A stretch of DNA of 64,000 nucleotides, from the NCBI RefSeq assembly GCF_029227915.1, contig NC_079880.1, positions 6,016,001 to 6,080,000 on the forward strand, written 5' to 3'. Origin of the DNA: Hydractinia symbiolongicarpus (lineage: Eukaryota > Cnidaria > Hydrozoa > Anthoathecata > Hydractiniidae). The position numbers and the translations under genes are program-made. Positions within the stretch are counted from its first letter, which is position 1; each line of letters opens with the position of its first letter. The notes below the pieces were generated by a model, which made no database searches, was not told the origin of the DNA, and saw only the letters and a list, made by a program, of their open reading frames with translations. Below, in pieces: positions 11,397-24,536 of this stretch.

Positions 11397-13789
11397 ACAA
11401 GTCTCATGCGTTTTAGTGGTGAAAATTAATTTAAAATATCGTTTGGGAAATGAGTTTACTCCCTGGGTACTTTCTTTGTATACTTTTGACTATACGGGCC
11501 GAGTCCGGGATTTACGGGAAGACGCGGGTTTTCGTTTGCCGGCAATTAAACTTCTTTTATTCAGCGTCTCATCAAAAATGAAAACATTTTTGAAAACTAC
11601 AAGTCTCATGCGTTTTAGTGGTGAAAAAATAATTTAAAAAATCGTTCGGGAAATGAGTTTACTCCCTGGGTACTTTCTTTGTATACTTTTGACTATACGG
11701 GCTGAGTCCGGGATTTACGGGAAGTCGCGGGTTTTTGTTTGCCGGCGATTAAACTTCTTTTATTCAGCGTCTCATCAAAAATGAAAATATCTTTAAATAC
11801 TACAAGTCTCATGGGCTTTAGTGGTGAAATAATAATTTAAAAAATCGTTCGGGAAATGAGTTTACTCACAGGGTACTTTCTTTGTATACATTCAAATATA
11901 CGGGCCAAGACCGGGATTTACGGAAAATCGCGGGTTTTCGTTTGCCGGCGATTAAACCTCTTTCATTAAGCGTCTCATCAAAAATAAAAACATTTTTGAA
12001 AACTACAAGTCTCATGCGTTTTAGTGGTGAAAATTAATTTAAAATATCGTTTGGGAAATGAGTTTACTCCCTGGGTACTTTCTTTGTATACTTTTGACTA
12101 TACGGGCCGAGTCCGGGATTTACGGGAAGACGCGGGTTTTCGTTTGCCGGCTATTAAACTTCTTTTATTCAGCGTCTCATCAAAAATGAAAACATTTTTA
12201 AAAACCACAAGTCTCATGCGTTTTAGTGGTGAAAAAATAATTTAAAAAATCGTTCGGGAAATGAGTTTACTCCCTGGGTACTTTCTTTGTATACTTTTGA
12301 CTATACGGGCCGAGTACGGGATTTACGGGAAGTCGCGGGTTTTCGTTTGCCGGCGATTAAACTTCTTTTATTCAGCGTTTCATCAAAAATGAAAATATTT
12401 TTAAATACTACAAGTCTCATGGGCTTTAGTGGTGAAATAATAATTTAAAAAATCGTTTTGGAAATGAGTTTACTCACAGGGTACTTTCTTTGTATACATT
12501 CGACTATACGGGCCAAGCCTGGGATTTATGGGAAATCGCGGGTTTTCGTTTGCCGGCGATTAAACCACTTTTATTAAGCGTCTCATCAAAAATGAAAACA
12601 TTTCTGAAAACTACAAGTCTCATGCGTTTTAGTGGTGAAAAAATAATTTAAAAATTCGTTCGGGAAATGAGTTTACTCACAGGGTACTTTCTTTGTATAC
12701 ATTCGACTATACGGGCCAAGCCCGGGATTTACGGGAAATCGCGGGATTTCGTTTGCCGGCGATTAAACCACTTTTATTAAGCGTCTCATCAAAAATGAAA
12801 ACATTTCTGAAAACTACAAGTCTCATGCGTTTTAGTGGTGAAAAAATAATTTAAAAATTCGTTCGGGAAATGAGTTTACTCACAGGGTACTTTCTTTGTA
12901 TACATTCGACTATACGGGCCAAGCCCGGGATTTACGGGAAATCGCGGGATTTCGTTTGCCGGCGATTAAACCTCTTTTATTAAGCGTCTCATCAAATATG
13001 AAAACATTTTTGAAAACTGCAAGTCTCATGCGTTTTAGTGGTGAAAAGATAATTGAAAAAATCGTTTCGGAAATGAGTTTACTCACAGGGTACTTTCTTT
13101 GTATACATTCGACTATACGGGCCAAGCCCGGGATTTACGGGAAATCGCGGGTTTTCGTTTGCCGGCGATTAAACCTCTTTCATTAAGCCTCTCATCAAAA
13201 ATGAAAACATTTTTGAAAAGTACAAGTCTCATGCGTTTTAGTGGTGAAAATTAATTTAAAATATCGTTTGGGAAATGAGTTTACTCCCTGGGTACTTTCT
13301 TTGTATACTTTTGACTATACGGGCCGAGTCCGGGATTTACGGGAAGACGCGGGTTTTCGTTTGCCGGCAATTAAACTTCTTTTATTCAGCGTCTCATCAA
13401 AAATGAAAACATTTTTGAAAACTACAAGTCTCATGCGTTTTAGTGGTGAAAAAATAATTTAAAAAATCGTTCGGGAAATGAGTTTACTCCCTGGGTACTT
13501 TCTTTGTATACTTTTGACTATACGGGCTGAGTCCGGGATTTACGGGAAGTCGCGGGTTTTTGTTTGCCGGCGATTAAACTTCTTTTATTCAGCGTCTCAT
13601 CAAAAATGAAAATATCTTTAAATACTACAAGTCTCATGGGCTTTAGTGGTGAAATAATAATTTAAAAAATCGTTCGGGAAATGAGTTTACTCACAGGGTA
13701 CTTTCTTTGTATACATTCAAATATACGGGCCAAGACCGGGATTTACGGAAAATCGCGGGTTTTCGTTTGCCGGCGATTAAACCTCTTTC
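10140..13789 (+). repeat. 1,825-bp higher-order repeat (9 monomers, two tandem copies)
   Basis: Copies 10140-11964 and 11965-13789 both read b-c-d-e-e-a-b-c-d, and begin with aaaaataaaaac followed by the b block. Shared markers include catcaaatatg in the a monomer, aaaagtacaag in the following b, gggctgagtcc, and attcaaatatacgggccaagac in the last d. The unit overlaps the right part of the 8496-11396 block, so the 9-mer was formed from that block. Confidence 0.82.
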
Positions 13790-14884
13790 ATTAAGCGTCT
13801 CATCAAAAATGAAAACATTTTTGAAAACTACAAGTCTCATGCGTTTTAGTGGTGAAAAAAAAATTTAAAAAATCGTTCGGGAAATGAGTTTACTCCCTGG
13901 GTACCTTCTTTGTATACATTCGACTATACGGGCCAAGCCCGGGATTTACGGGAAATCGCGGGTTTTCGTTTGCCGGCGATTAAACCTCTTTCATTAAGCG
14001 TCTCATCAAAAATGAAAACATTTTTGAAAACTACAAGTCTCATGCGTTTTAGTGGTGAAAATTAATTTAAAATATCGTTTGGGAAATGAGTTTACTCCCT
14101 GGGTACTTTCTTTGTATACTTTTGACTATACGGGCCGAGTCCGGGATTTACGGGAAGACGCGGGTTTTCGTTTGCCGGCAATTAAACTTCTTTTATTCAG
14201 CGTCTCATCAAAAATGAAAACATTTTTAAAAACCACAAGTCTCATGCGTTTTAGTGGTGAAAAAATAATTTAAAAAATCGTTCGGGAAATAAGTTTACTC
14301 CCTGGGTACTTTCTTTGTATACTTTTGACTATACGGGCCGAGTACGGGATTTACGGGAAGTCGTGGGTTTTCGTTTGCCGGCGATTAAACTTCTTTTATT
14401 CAGCGTCTCATCAAAAATGAAAATATTTTTAAATACTACAAGTCTCATGGGCTTTAGTGGTGAAATAATAATTTAAAAAATCGTTTTGGAAATGAGTTTA
14501 CTCACAGGGTACTTTCTTTGTATACATTCGACTATACGGGCCAAGCCTGGGATTTATGGGAAATCGCGGGTTTTCGTTTGCCGGCGATTAAACCACTTTT
14601 ATTAAGCGTCTCATCAAAAATGAAAACATTTCTGAAAACTACAAGTCTCATGCGTTTTAGTGGTGAAAATTAATTTAAAAAATCGTTCGGGAAATGAGTT
14701 TACTCCCTGGGTACTTTCTTTGTATACTTTTGACTATACGGGCCGAGTCCGGGATTTACGGGAAGTCGCGGGTTTTCGTTTGCCGGCAATTAAACTTCTT
14801 TTATTCAGCGTCTCATCAAAAATGAAAACATTTTTAAAAACCACAAGTCTCATGCGTTTTAGTGGTGAAAAAATAATTTAAAAA
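13790..14884 (+). repeat. Mixed satellite monomers f-b-c-d-B
   Basis: About five monomers join the a/b/c/d/e-rich left part to the B/d/c/g-rich part. The first B-type monomer (gaaaattaatttaaaaaatcg) of the window is at about 14660. No extra sequence is present between the two domains; they are joined monomer to monomer. Confidence 0.75.
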
Positions 14885-17836
14885 ATCGTTCGGGAAATGA
14901 GTTTACTCCCTGGGTACTTTCTTTGTATACTTTTGACTATACGGGCCGAGTACGGGATTTACGGGAAGTCGCGGGTTTTCGTTTGCCGGCGATTAAACTT
15001 CTTTTATTCAGCGTCTCATCAAAAATGAAAATATTTTTAAATACTACAAGTCTCATGGGCTTTAGTGGTGAAATAATAATTTAAAAAATCGTTTTGGAAA
15101 TGAGTTTACTCACAGGGTACTTTCTTTGTATACATTCGACTATACGGGCCAAGCCAGGGATTTACGGGAAGTCGCGGGTTTTCGTTTGCCGGCAATTAAA
15201 CTTCTTTTATTCAGCGTCTCATCAAAAATGAAAACATTTTTAAAAACTACAAGTCTCATGGGCTTTAGTGGTGAAATAATAATTTAAAAAATCGTTCGGG
15301 AAATGAGTTTACACCCCGGGTACTTTCTTTGTATACTTTTGACTATACGGGCCGAGTCCGGGATTTACGGGAAATCGCAGGTTTTCGTTTGCCGGCGATT
15401 AAACTTCTTTTATTCAGCGTCTCATCAAAAATGAAAACATTTTTAAAAACTACAAGTCTCATGCGTTTTAGTGGTGAAAAAATAATTTAAAAAATCGTTC
15501 GGGAAATGAGTTTACTCCCTGGGTACTTTCTTTGTATACTTTTGACTATACGGGCTGAGTCCGGGATTTACGGGAAGTCGCGGGTTTTCGTTTGCCGGCG
15601 ATTAAACTTCTTTTATTCAGCGTCTCATCAAAATCAAAAATATCTTTAAATACTACAAGTCTCATGGGCTTTAGTGGTGAAATAATAATTTAAAAAATCG
15701 TTCGGGAAATGAGTTTACACCCTGGGTACTTTCTTTGTATACTTTTGACTATACGGGCCGACTTGGGATTTACGGGAAATCGCAGGTTTTCGTTTGCCGG
15801 CGATTAAACTTCTTTTATTCAGCGTCTCATCAAAAATGAAAACATTTTTGAAAACTACAAGTCTCATGCGTTTTAGTGTTGAAAAAATAAATTAAAAAAT
15901 CGTTCTGGAAATGAGTTTACTCACAGGGTACTTTCTTTGTATACATTCGACTATACGGGCCAAGCCCGGGATTTACGGGAAATCGCGGGTTTTCGTTTGC
16001 CGGAGATTAAACCTCTTTCATTAAGCGGCTCATCAAAAATGAAAACATTTTTGAAAACTACAAGTCTCATGCGTTTTAGTGGTGAAAAAAAAATTTAAAA
16101 AATCCTTCGGGAAATGAGTTTACTCCCTGGGTACTTTCTTTGTATACATTCGACTATACGGGCCAAGCCCGGGATTTACGGGAAATCGCGGGTTTTCGTT
16201 TGCCGGCGATTAAACCGCTTTTATTAAGCGTCTCATCAAAATTAAAAACATTTCTGAAAACTACAAGTCTCATGCGTTTTAGTGGTGAAAAGATAATTTA
16301 AAAATTCGTTCGGGAAATGAGTTTACTCACAGGGTACTTTCTTTGTATACATTCGACTATACGGGCCAAGCCCGGGATTTACGGGAAATCGCGGGTTTTC
16401 GTTTGCCGGTGATTAAAAAACTTTCATTATGCGTCTCATCAAAAATGAAAACATTTCTGAAAACTACAAGTCTCATGCGTTTTAATGGTGAAAATTAATT
16501 TAAAAAATCGTTCGGGAAATGAGTTTACTCCCTGGGTACTTTCTTTGTATACTTTTGACTATACGGGCCGAGTCCGGGATTTACGGGAAGTCGCGGGTTT
16601 TCGTTTGCCGGCAATTAAACTTCTTTTATTCAGCGTCTCATCAAAAATGAAAACATTTTTAAAAACTACAAGTCTCATGGGATTTAGTGGTGAAATAATA
16701 ATTTAAAAAATCGTTCGGGAAATGAGTTTACACCCCGGGTACTTTCTTTGTATACTTTTGACTATACGGGCCGAGTCCGGGACTTACGGGAAATCGCAGG
16801 TTTTCGTTTGCCGGCGATTAAACTTCTTTTATTCAGCGTCTCATCAAAAATGAAAACATTTTTGAAAACTGCAAGTCTCATGCGTTTTAGTGGTGAAAAA
16901 ATAATTTAAAAAATCGTTCGGGAAATGAGTTTACTCCCTGGGTACTTTCTTTGTATACTTTTGACTATACGGGCTGAGTCCGGGATTTACGGGAAGTCGC
17001 GGGTTTTCGTTTGCCGGCGATTAAACTTCTTTTATTCAGCGTCTCATCAAAAATGAAAATATCTTTAAATACTACAAGTCTCATGCGTTTTAGTGGTGAA
17101 AAAAAAATTTAAAAAATCGTTCGGGAAATGAGTTTACTCCCTGCGTACTTTCTTTGTAAACATTCGACTATACGGGCCAAGCCCAAGATTTACGGGAAAT
17201 CGCGGGATTTCGTTTGCCGGCGATTAAAACTCTTTTATTAAGCGTCTCATCAAAAATGAAAACATTTTTGAAAACTGCAAGTCTCATGGGCTTTAGTGGT
17301 GAAAAGATAATTGAAAAAATCGTTTCGGAAATGAGTTTACTCACAGGGTACTTTTTGTGTATACATTCGACTATACGGGCCAAACACGGGATTTACGGGA
17401 AATCGCGGGTTTTCGTTTGCCCGCGATTAAACAACTTTCATTAAGCGTTTCATCAAAAATGAAAATATTTTTGAAAACTACAAGTCTCATGCGTTTTAGT
17501 GGTGAAAATTAATTTAAAATATCGTTTGGGAAATGAGTTTACTCCCTGGGTACTTTCTTTGTATACTTTTGACTATACTGGCGAAGCCCGGGATTTACGG
17601 GAAATCGCGGGATTTCATTTGCCGGCGATTAAACCTCTTTTATTAAGCGTCTCATCAAATATGAAAACATTTTTGAAAACTGCAAGTCTCATGCGTTTTA
17701 GTGGTGAAAAGATAATTGAAAAAATCGTTTCGGAAATGAGTTTACTCACAGGGTACTTTCTTTGTATACATTCGACTATACGGGCGAAGCCCGGGATTTA
17801 CGGGAAATCGCGGGTTTTCGTTTGCCGGCGATTAAA
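14885..17836 (+). repeat. Duplicated ~2.95-kb block, left copy (partner 3,651 bp downstream)
   Basis: The order is about d-d-c-d-g-f-e-B-d-c-f-a-b-a. It matches 18536-21487 at a constant 3,651-bp offset. Shared rare variants include aagccagggattt (15151 and 18802), aaaatcaaaaatatc (about 15630), gccgacttggg, taagcggctcatc, aaatccttcggg, ggtgattaaaaaac, tgtaaacattcg, caagcccaagattt and ttgcccgcgatt. I noted no clear substitution across most of this length, so this is one of the most recent duplications in the window. Confidence 0.82.
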
Positions 17837-18535
17837 CTTCTTTTATTCAGCGTCTCATCAAAAATGAAAACATTTTTAAAATCTACAAGTCTTATGCGTT
17901 TTAGTGGTGAAAAAATAATTTAAAAAATCGTTCGGGAAATGAGTTTACTCACAGGGTACTTTCTTTGTATACATTCGACTATACGGGCCAAGCCAGGGAT
18001 TTACGGGAAGTCGCGGGTTCTCGTTTGCCGGCGATTAAACTTCTTTTATTCAGCGTCTCATCAAAAATGAAAACATTTTTGAAAACTACAAGTCTCATGC
18101 GTTTTAGTGGTGAAAAAATAATTTAAAAAATCGTTCGGGAAATGAGTTTACTCCCTGGGTACTTTCTTTGTATACTTTTGACTATACGGGCCGAGTCCGG
18201 GATTTAGGGAAATCGCAGGTTTTCGTTTGCCGGCGATTAAACTGCTTTTTTTCAGCGTCTCATCAAAAATGAAAACATTTTTGAAAACTACAAGTCTCAT
18301 GCGTTTTAGTGGTGAAAAAATAATTTAAAAAATCGTTTGGGAAATGAGTTTACTCCCTGGGTACTTTCTTTGTATACTTTTGACTATACGGGCCGAGTCC
18401 AGGATTTACGGGAAATCGCAGGTTTTCGTTTGCCGGCGATTAAACTTCTTTTATTCAGCGTCTCATCAAAAAATGAAAACATTTTTAAAAACTACAAGTC
18501 TCATGCGTTTTAGTGGTGAAAAAGTGATTTAAAAA
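17837..18535 (+). repeat. Short run of c-type monomers between two block copies
   Basis: Three to four c monomers follow each other here, which is rare elsewhere. They carry private indels: gatttaggg (one base lost) near 18204, ctgctttttttcag near 18243, six A residues in catcaaaaaatg near 18472, and gaaaaagtgattt near 18520. The higher level of private change suggests this stretch is older than the blocks on either side. Confidence 0.65.
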
Positions 18536-21487
18536 ATCGTTCGGGAAATGAGTTTACTCCCTGGGTACTTTCTTTGCATACTTTTGACTATACGGGCCGA
18601 GTACGGGATTTACGGGAAGTCGCGGGTTTTCGTTTGCCGGCGATTAAACTTCTTTTATTCAGCGTCTCATCAAAAATGAAAATATTTTTAAATACTACAA
18701 GTCTCATGGGCTTTAGTGGTGAAATAATAATTTAAAAAATCGTTTTGGAAATGAGTTTACTCACAGGGTACTTTCTTTGTATACATTCGACTATACGGGC
18801 CAAGCCAGGGATTTACGGGAAGTCGCGGGTTTTCGTTTGCCGGCAATTAAACTTCTTTTATTCAGCGTCTCATCAAAAATGAAAACATTTTTAAAAACTA
18901 CAAGTCTCATGGGCTTTAGTGGTGAAATAATAATTTAAAAAATCGTTCGGGAAATGAGTTTACACCCCGGGTACTTTCTTTGTATACTTTTGACTATACG
19001 GGCCGAGTCCGGGATTTACGGGAAATCGCAGGTTTTCGTTTGCCGGCGATTAAACTTCTTTTATTCAGCGTCTCATCAAAAATGAAAACATTTTTAAAAA
19101 CTACAAGTCTCATGCGTTTTAGTGGTGAAAAAATAATTTAAAAAATCGTTCGGGAAATGAGTTTACTCCCTGGGTACTTTCTTTGTATACTTTTGACTAT
19201 ACGGGCTGAGTCCGGGATTTACGGGAAGTCGCGGGTTTTCGTTTGCCGGCGATTAAACTTCTTTTATTCAGCGTCTCATCAAAATCAAAAATATCTTTAA
19301 ATACTACAAGTCTCATGGGCTTTAGTGGTGAAATAATAATTTAAAAAATCGTTCGGGAAATGAGTTTACACCCTGGGTACTTTCTTTGTATACTTTTGAC
19401 TATACGGGCCGACTTGGGATTTACGGGAAATCGCAGGTTTTCGTTTGCCGGCGATTAAACTTCTTTTATTCAGCGTCTCATCAAAAATGAAAACATTTTT
19501 GAAAACTACAAGTCTCATGCGTTTTAGTGTTGAAAAAATAAATTAAAAAATCGTTCTGGAAATGAGTTTACTCACAGGGTACTTTCTTTGTATACATTCG
19601 ACTATACGGGCCAAGCCCGGGATTTACGGGAAATCGCGGGTTTTCGTTTGCCGGAGATTAAACCTCTTTCATTAAGCGGCTCATCAAAAATGAAAACATT
19701 TTTGAAAACTACAAGTCTCATGCGTTTTAGTGGTGAAAAAAAAATTTAAAAAATCCTTCGGGAAATGAGTTTACTCCCTGGGTACTTTCTTTGTATACAT
19801 TCGACTATACGGGCCAAGCCCGGGATTTACGGGAAATCGCGGGTTTTCGTTTGCCGGCGATTAAACCGCTTTTATTAAGCGTCTCATCAAAATTAAAAAC
19901 ATTTCTGAAAACTACAAGTCTCATGCGTTTTAGTGGTGAAAAGATAATTTAAAAATTCGTTCGGGAAATGAGTTTACTCACAGGGTACTTTCTTTGTATA
20001 CATTCGACTATACGGGCCAAGCCCGGGATTTACGGGAAATCGCGGGTTTTCGTTTGCCGGTGATTAAAAAACTTTCATTATGCGTCTCATCAAAAATGAA
20101 AACATTTCTGAAAACTACAAGTCTCATGCGTTTTAATGGTGAAAATTAATTTAAAAAATCGTTCGGGAAATGAGTTTACTCCCTGGGTACTTTCTTTGTA
20201 TACTTTTGACTATACGGGCCGAGTCCGGGATTTACGGGAAGTCGCGGGTTTTCGTTTGCCGGCAATTAAACTTCTTTTATTCAGCGTCTCATCAAAAATG
20301 AAAACATTTTTAAAAACTACAAGTCTCATGGGATTTAGTGGTGAAATAATAATTTAAAAAATCGTTCGGGAAATGAGTTTACACCCCGGGTACTTTCTTT
20401 GTATACTTTTGACTATACGGGCCGAGTCCGGGACTTACGGGAAATCGCAGGTTTTCGTTTGCCGGCGATTAAACTTCTTTTATTCAGCGTCTCATCAAAA
20501 ATGAAAACATTTTTGAAAACTGCAAGTCTCATGCGTTTTAGTGGTGAAAAAATAATTTAAAAAATCGTTCGGGAAATGAGTTTACTCCCTGGGTACTTTC
20601 TTTGTATACTTTTGACTATACGGGCTGAGTCCGGGATTTACGGGAAGTCGCGGGTTTTCGTTTGCCGGCGATTAAACTTCTTTTATTCAGCGTCTCATCA
20701 AAAATGAAAATATCTTTAAATACTACAAGTCTCATGCGTTTTAGTGGTGAAAAAAAAATTTAAAAAATCGTTCGGGAAATGAGTTTACTCCCTGCGTACT
20801 TTCTTTGTAAACATTCGACTATACGGGCCAAGCCCAAGATTTACGGGAAATCGCGGGATTTCGTTTGCCGGCGATTAAAACTCTTTTATTAAGCGTCTCA
20901 TCAAAAATGAAAACATTTTTGAAAACTGCAAGTCTCATGGGCTTTAGTGGTGAAAAGATAATTGAAAAAATCGTTTCGGAAATGAGTTTACTCACAGGGT
21001 ACTTTTTGTGTATACATTCGACTATACGGGCCAAACACGGGATTTACGGGAAATCGCGGGTTTTCGTTTGCCCGCGATTAAACAACTTTCATTAAGCGTT
21101 TCATCAAAAATGAAAATATTTTTGAAAACTACAAGTCTCATGCGTTTTAGTGGTGAAAATTAATTTAAAATATCGTTTGGGAAATGAGTTTACTCCCTGG
21201 GTACTTTCTTTGTATACTTTTGACTATACTGGCGAAGCCCGGGATTTACGGGAAATCGCGGGATTTCATTTGCCGGCGATTAAACCTCTTTTATTAAGCG
21301 TCTCATCAAATATGAAAACATTTTTGAAAACTGCAAGTCTCATGCGTTTTAGTGGTGAAAAGATAATTGAAAAAATCGTTTCGGAAATGAGTTTACTCAC
21401 AGGGTACTTTCTTTGTATACATTCGACTATACGGGCGAAGCCCGGGATTTACGGGAAATCGCGGGTTTTCGTTTGCCGGCGATTAAA
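18536..21487 (+). repeat. Duplicated ~2.95-kb block, right copy
   Basis: This is the partner of 14885-17836. It ends at about 21487, where the left copy continues with attaaacttc and attcag while this copy continues with attaaacctc and attaag. Confidence 0.82.
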
Positions 21488-21944
21488 CCTCTTTCATTAA
21501 GCGTCTCATCAAAAATAAAAACATTTTTAAAAACTACAAGTCTCATGCGTTTTAGTGGTGAAAATTAATTTAAAATATCGTTTGGGAAATGAGTTTACTC
21601 CCTGGGTACTTTTTTTGTATACTTTTGACTATACGGGCCAAGCCTGGGATTTATGGGAAATCGCGGGTTTTCGTTTGCCGGCGATTAAACCACTTTTATT
21701 AAGCGTCTCATCAAAAATGAAAACATTTCTGAAAACTACAAGTCTCATGCGTTTTAGTGGTGAAAAAATAATTTAAAAATTCGTTCGGGAAATGAGTTTA
21801 CTCACAGGGTACTTTCTTTGTATACATTCGACTATACGGGCCAAGCCTGGGATTTACGGGAAATCGCGGGTTTTCGTTTGCCGGCGATTAAACAACTTTC
21901 ATTAAGCGTCTCATCAAAAATGAAAACATTTCTGAAAACTACAA

Positions 21945-24536
21945 GTCTCATGCGTTTTAGTGTTGAAAAAATAAATTAAAAAATCGTTCTGGAAATGAGT
22001 TTACTCACAGGGTACTTTCTTTGTATACATTCGACTATACGGGCCAAGCCCGGGATTTACGGGAAATCGCGGGTTTTCGTTTGCCGGAGATTAAACCTCT
22101 TTCATTAAGCGGCTCATCAAAAATGAAAACATTTTTGAAAACTACAAGTCTCATGCGTTTTAGTGGTGAAAAAAAAATTTAAAAAATCCTCCGGGAAATG
22201 AGTTTACTCCCTGGGTACTTTCTTTGTATACATTCGACTATACGGGCCAAGCCCGGGATTTACGGGAAATCGCGGGTTTTCGTTTGCCGGCGATTAAACC
22301 GCTTTTATTAAGCGTCTCATCAAAAATAAAAACATTTCTGAAAACTACAAGTCTCATGCGTTTTAGTGGTGAAAAGATAATTTAAAAATTCGTTCGGGAA
22401 ATGAGTTTACTCACAGGGTACTTTCTTTGTATACATTCGACTATACGGGCCAAGCCCGGGATTTACGGGAAATCGCGGGTTTTCGTTTGCCGGTGATTAA
22501 ACAACTTTCATTATGCGTCTCATCAAAAATGAAAACATTTCTGAAAACTACAAGTCTCATGCGTTTTAATGGTGAAAATTAATTTAAAAAATCGTTCGGG
22601 AAATGAGTTTACTCCCTGGGTACTTTCTTTGTATACTTTTGACTATACGGGCCGAGTCCGGGATTTACGGGAAGTCGCGGGTTTTCGTTTGCCGGCAATT
22701 TAACTTCTTTTATTCAGCGTCTCATCAAAAATGAAAACATTTTTAAAAACTACAAGTCTCATGGGATTTAGTGGTGAAATAATAATTTAAAAAATCGTTC
22801 GGGAAATGAGTTTACACCCCGGGTACTTTCTTTGTATACTTTTGACTATACGGGCCGAGTCCGGGACTTACGGGAAATCGCAGGTTTTCGTTTGCCGGCG
22901 ATTAAACTTCTTTTATTCAGCGTCTCATCAAAAATGAAAACATTTTTGAAAACTGCAAGTCTCATGCGTTTTAGTGGTGAAAGTAATTTAAAAAATCGTT
23001 CGGGAAATGAGTTTACTCCCTGGGTACTTTCTTTGTATACTTTTGACTATACGGGCTGAGTCCGGGATTTACGGGAAGTCGCGGGGTTCGTTTGCCGGCG
23101 ATTAAACTTCTTTTATTCAGCGTCTCATCAAAAATGAAAATATCTTTAAATACTACAAGTCTCATGCGTTTTAGTGGTGAAAAAAAAATTTAAAAAATCG
23201 TTCGGGAAATGGGTTTACTCCCTGCGTACTTTCTTTGTAAACATTCGACTATACGGGCCAAGCCCGGGAATTACGGGAAATCGCGGGATTTCGTTTGCCG
23301 GTGATTAAACAACTTTCATTATGCGTCTCATCAAAAATGAAAACATTTCTGAAAACTACAAGTCTCATGCGTTTTAATGGTGAAAATTAATTTGAAAAAT
23401 CGTTCGGGAAATGAGTTTACTCCCTGGGTACTTTCTTTGTATACTTTTGACTATACGGGCCGAGTCCGGGATTTACGGGAAGTCGCGGGTTTTCGTTTGC
23501 CGGCAATTAAACTTCTTTTATTCAGCGTCTCATCAAAAATGAAAACATTTTTAAAAACTACAAGTCTCATGGGATTTAGTGGTGAAATAATAATTTAAAA
23601 AATCGTTCGGGAAATGAGTTTACACCCCGGGTACTTTCTTTGTATACTTTTGACTATACGGGCCGAGTCCGGGACTTACGGGAAATCGCAGGTTTTTGTT
23701 TGCCGGCGATTAAACTTCTTTTATTCAGCGTCTCATCAAAAATGAAAACATTTTTGAAAACTGCAAGTCTCATGCGTTTTAGTGGTGAAAAAATAATTTA
23801 AAAAATCGTTCGGGAAATGAGTTTACTCCCTGGGTACTTTCTTTGTATACTTTTGACTATACGGGCTGAGTCCGGGATTTACGGAAAGTCGCGGGTTTTC
23901 GTTTGCCGGCGATTAAACTTCTTTTATTCAGCGTCTCATCAAAAATGAAAATATCTTTAAATAGTACAAGTCTCATGCGTTTTAGTGGTGAAAAAAAAAT
24001 TTAAAAAATCGTTCGGGAAATGAGTTTACTCCCTGCGTACTTTCTTTGTAAACATTCGACTATACGGGCCAAGCCCGGGAATTACGGAAAATCGCGGGAT
24101 TTTGTTTGCCGGTGATTAAACAACTTTCATTATGCGTCTCATCAAAAAAGAAAACATTTCTGAAAACTACAAGTCTCATGCGTTTTAATGGTGAAAATTA
24201 ATTTAAAAAATCGTTCGGGAAATGAGTTTACTCCTTGGGTACTTTCTTTGTATACTTTTGACTATACGGGCCGAGTCCGGGATTTACGGGAAGTCGCGGG
24301 TTTTCGTTTGCTGGCAATTAAACTTCTTTTATTCAGCGTCTCATCAAAAATGAAAACATTTTTAAAAACTACAAGTCTCATGGGATTTAGTGGTGAAATA
24401 ATAATTTAAAAAATCGTTCGGGAAATGAGTTTACACTCCGGGTACTTTCTTTGTATACTTTTGACTATACGGGCCGAGTCCGGGACTTACGGGAAATCGC
24501 AGGTTTTCGTTTGCCGGCGATTAAACTTCTTTTATT
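21945..24536 (+). repeat. Third partial block copy and 808/811-bp 4-mer repeat (B-d-c-f)
   Basis: From about 21945 the sequence follows 19512 onwards at an offset of 2,433 bp (12 monomers) through g-f-e-B-d-c-f. The B monomers at 22569, 23377 and 24188 are then spaced 808 and 811 bp, giving about 2.5 copies of a B-d-c-f unit. Markers are ggtgattaaacaactttc with cattatgcg, ttttaatggtg, and tgtaaacattcg. The 808-bp spacing is explained by private deletions in the c monomer (gaaagtaattt near 22978 and cgcggggttcg near 23081). Confidence 0.72.
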
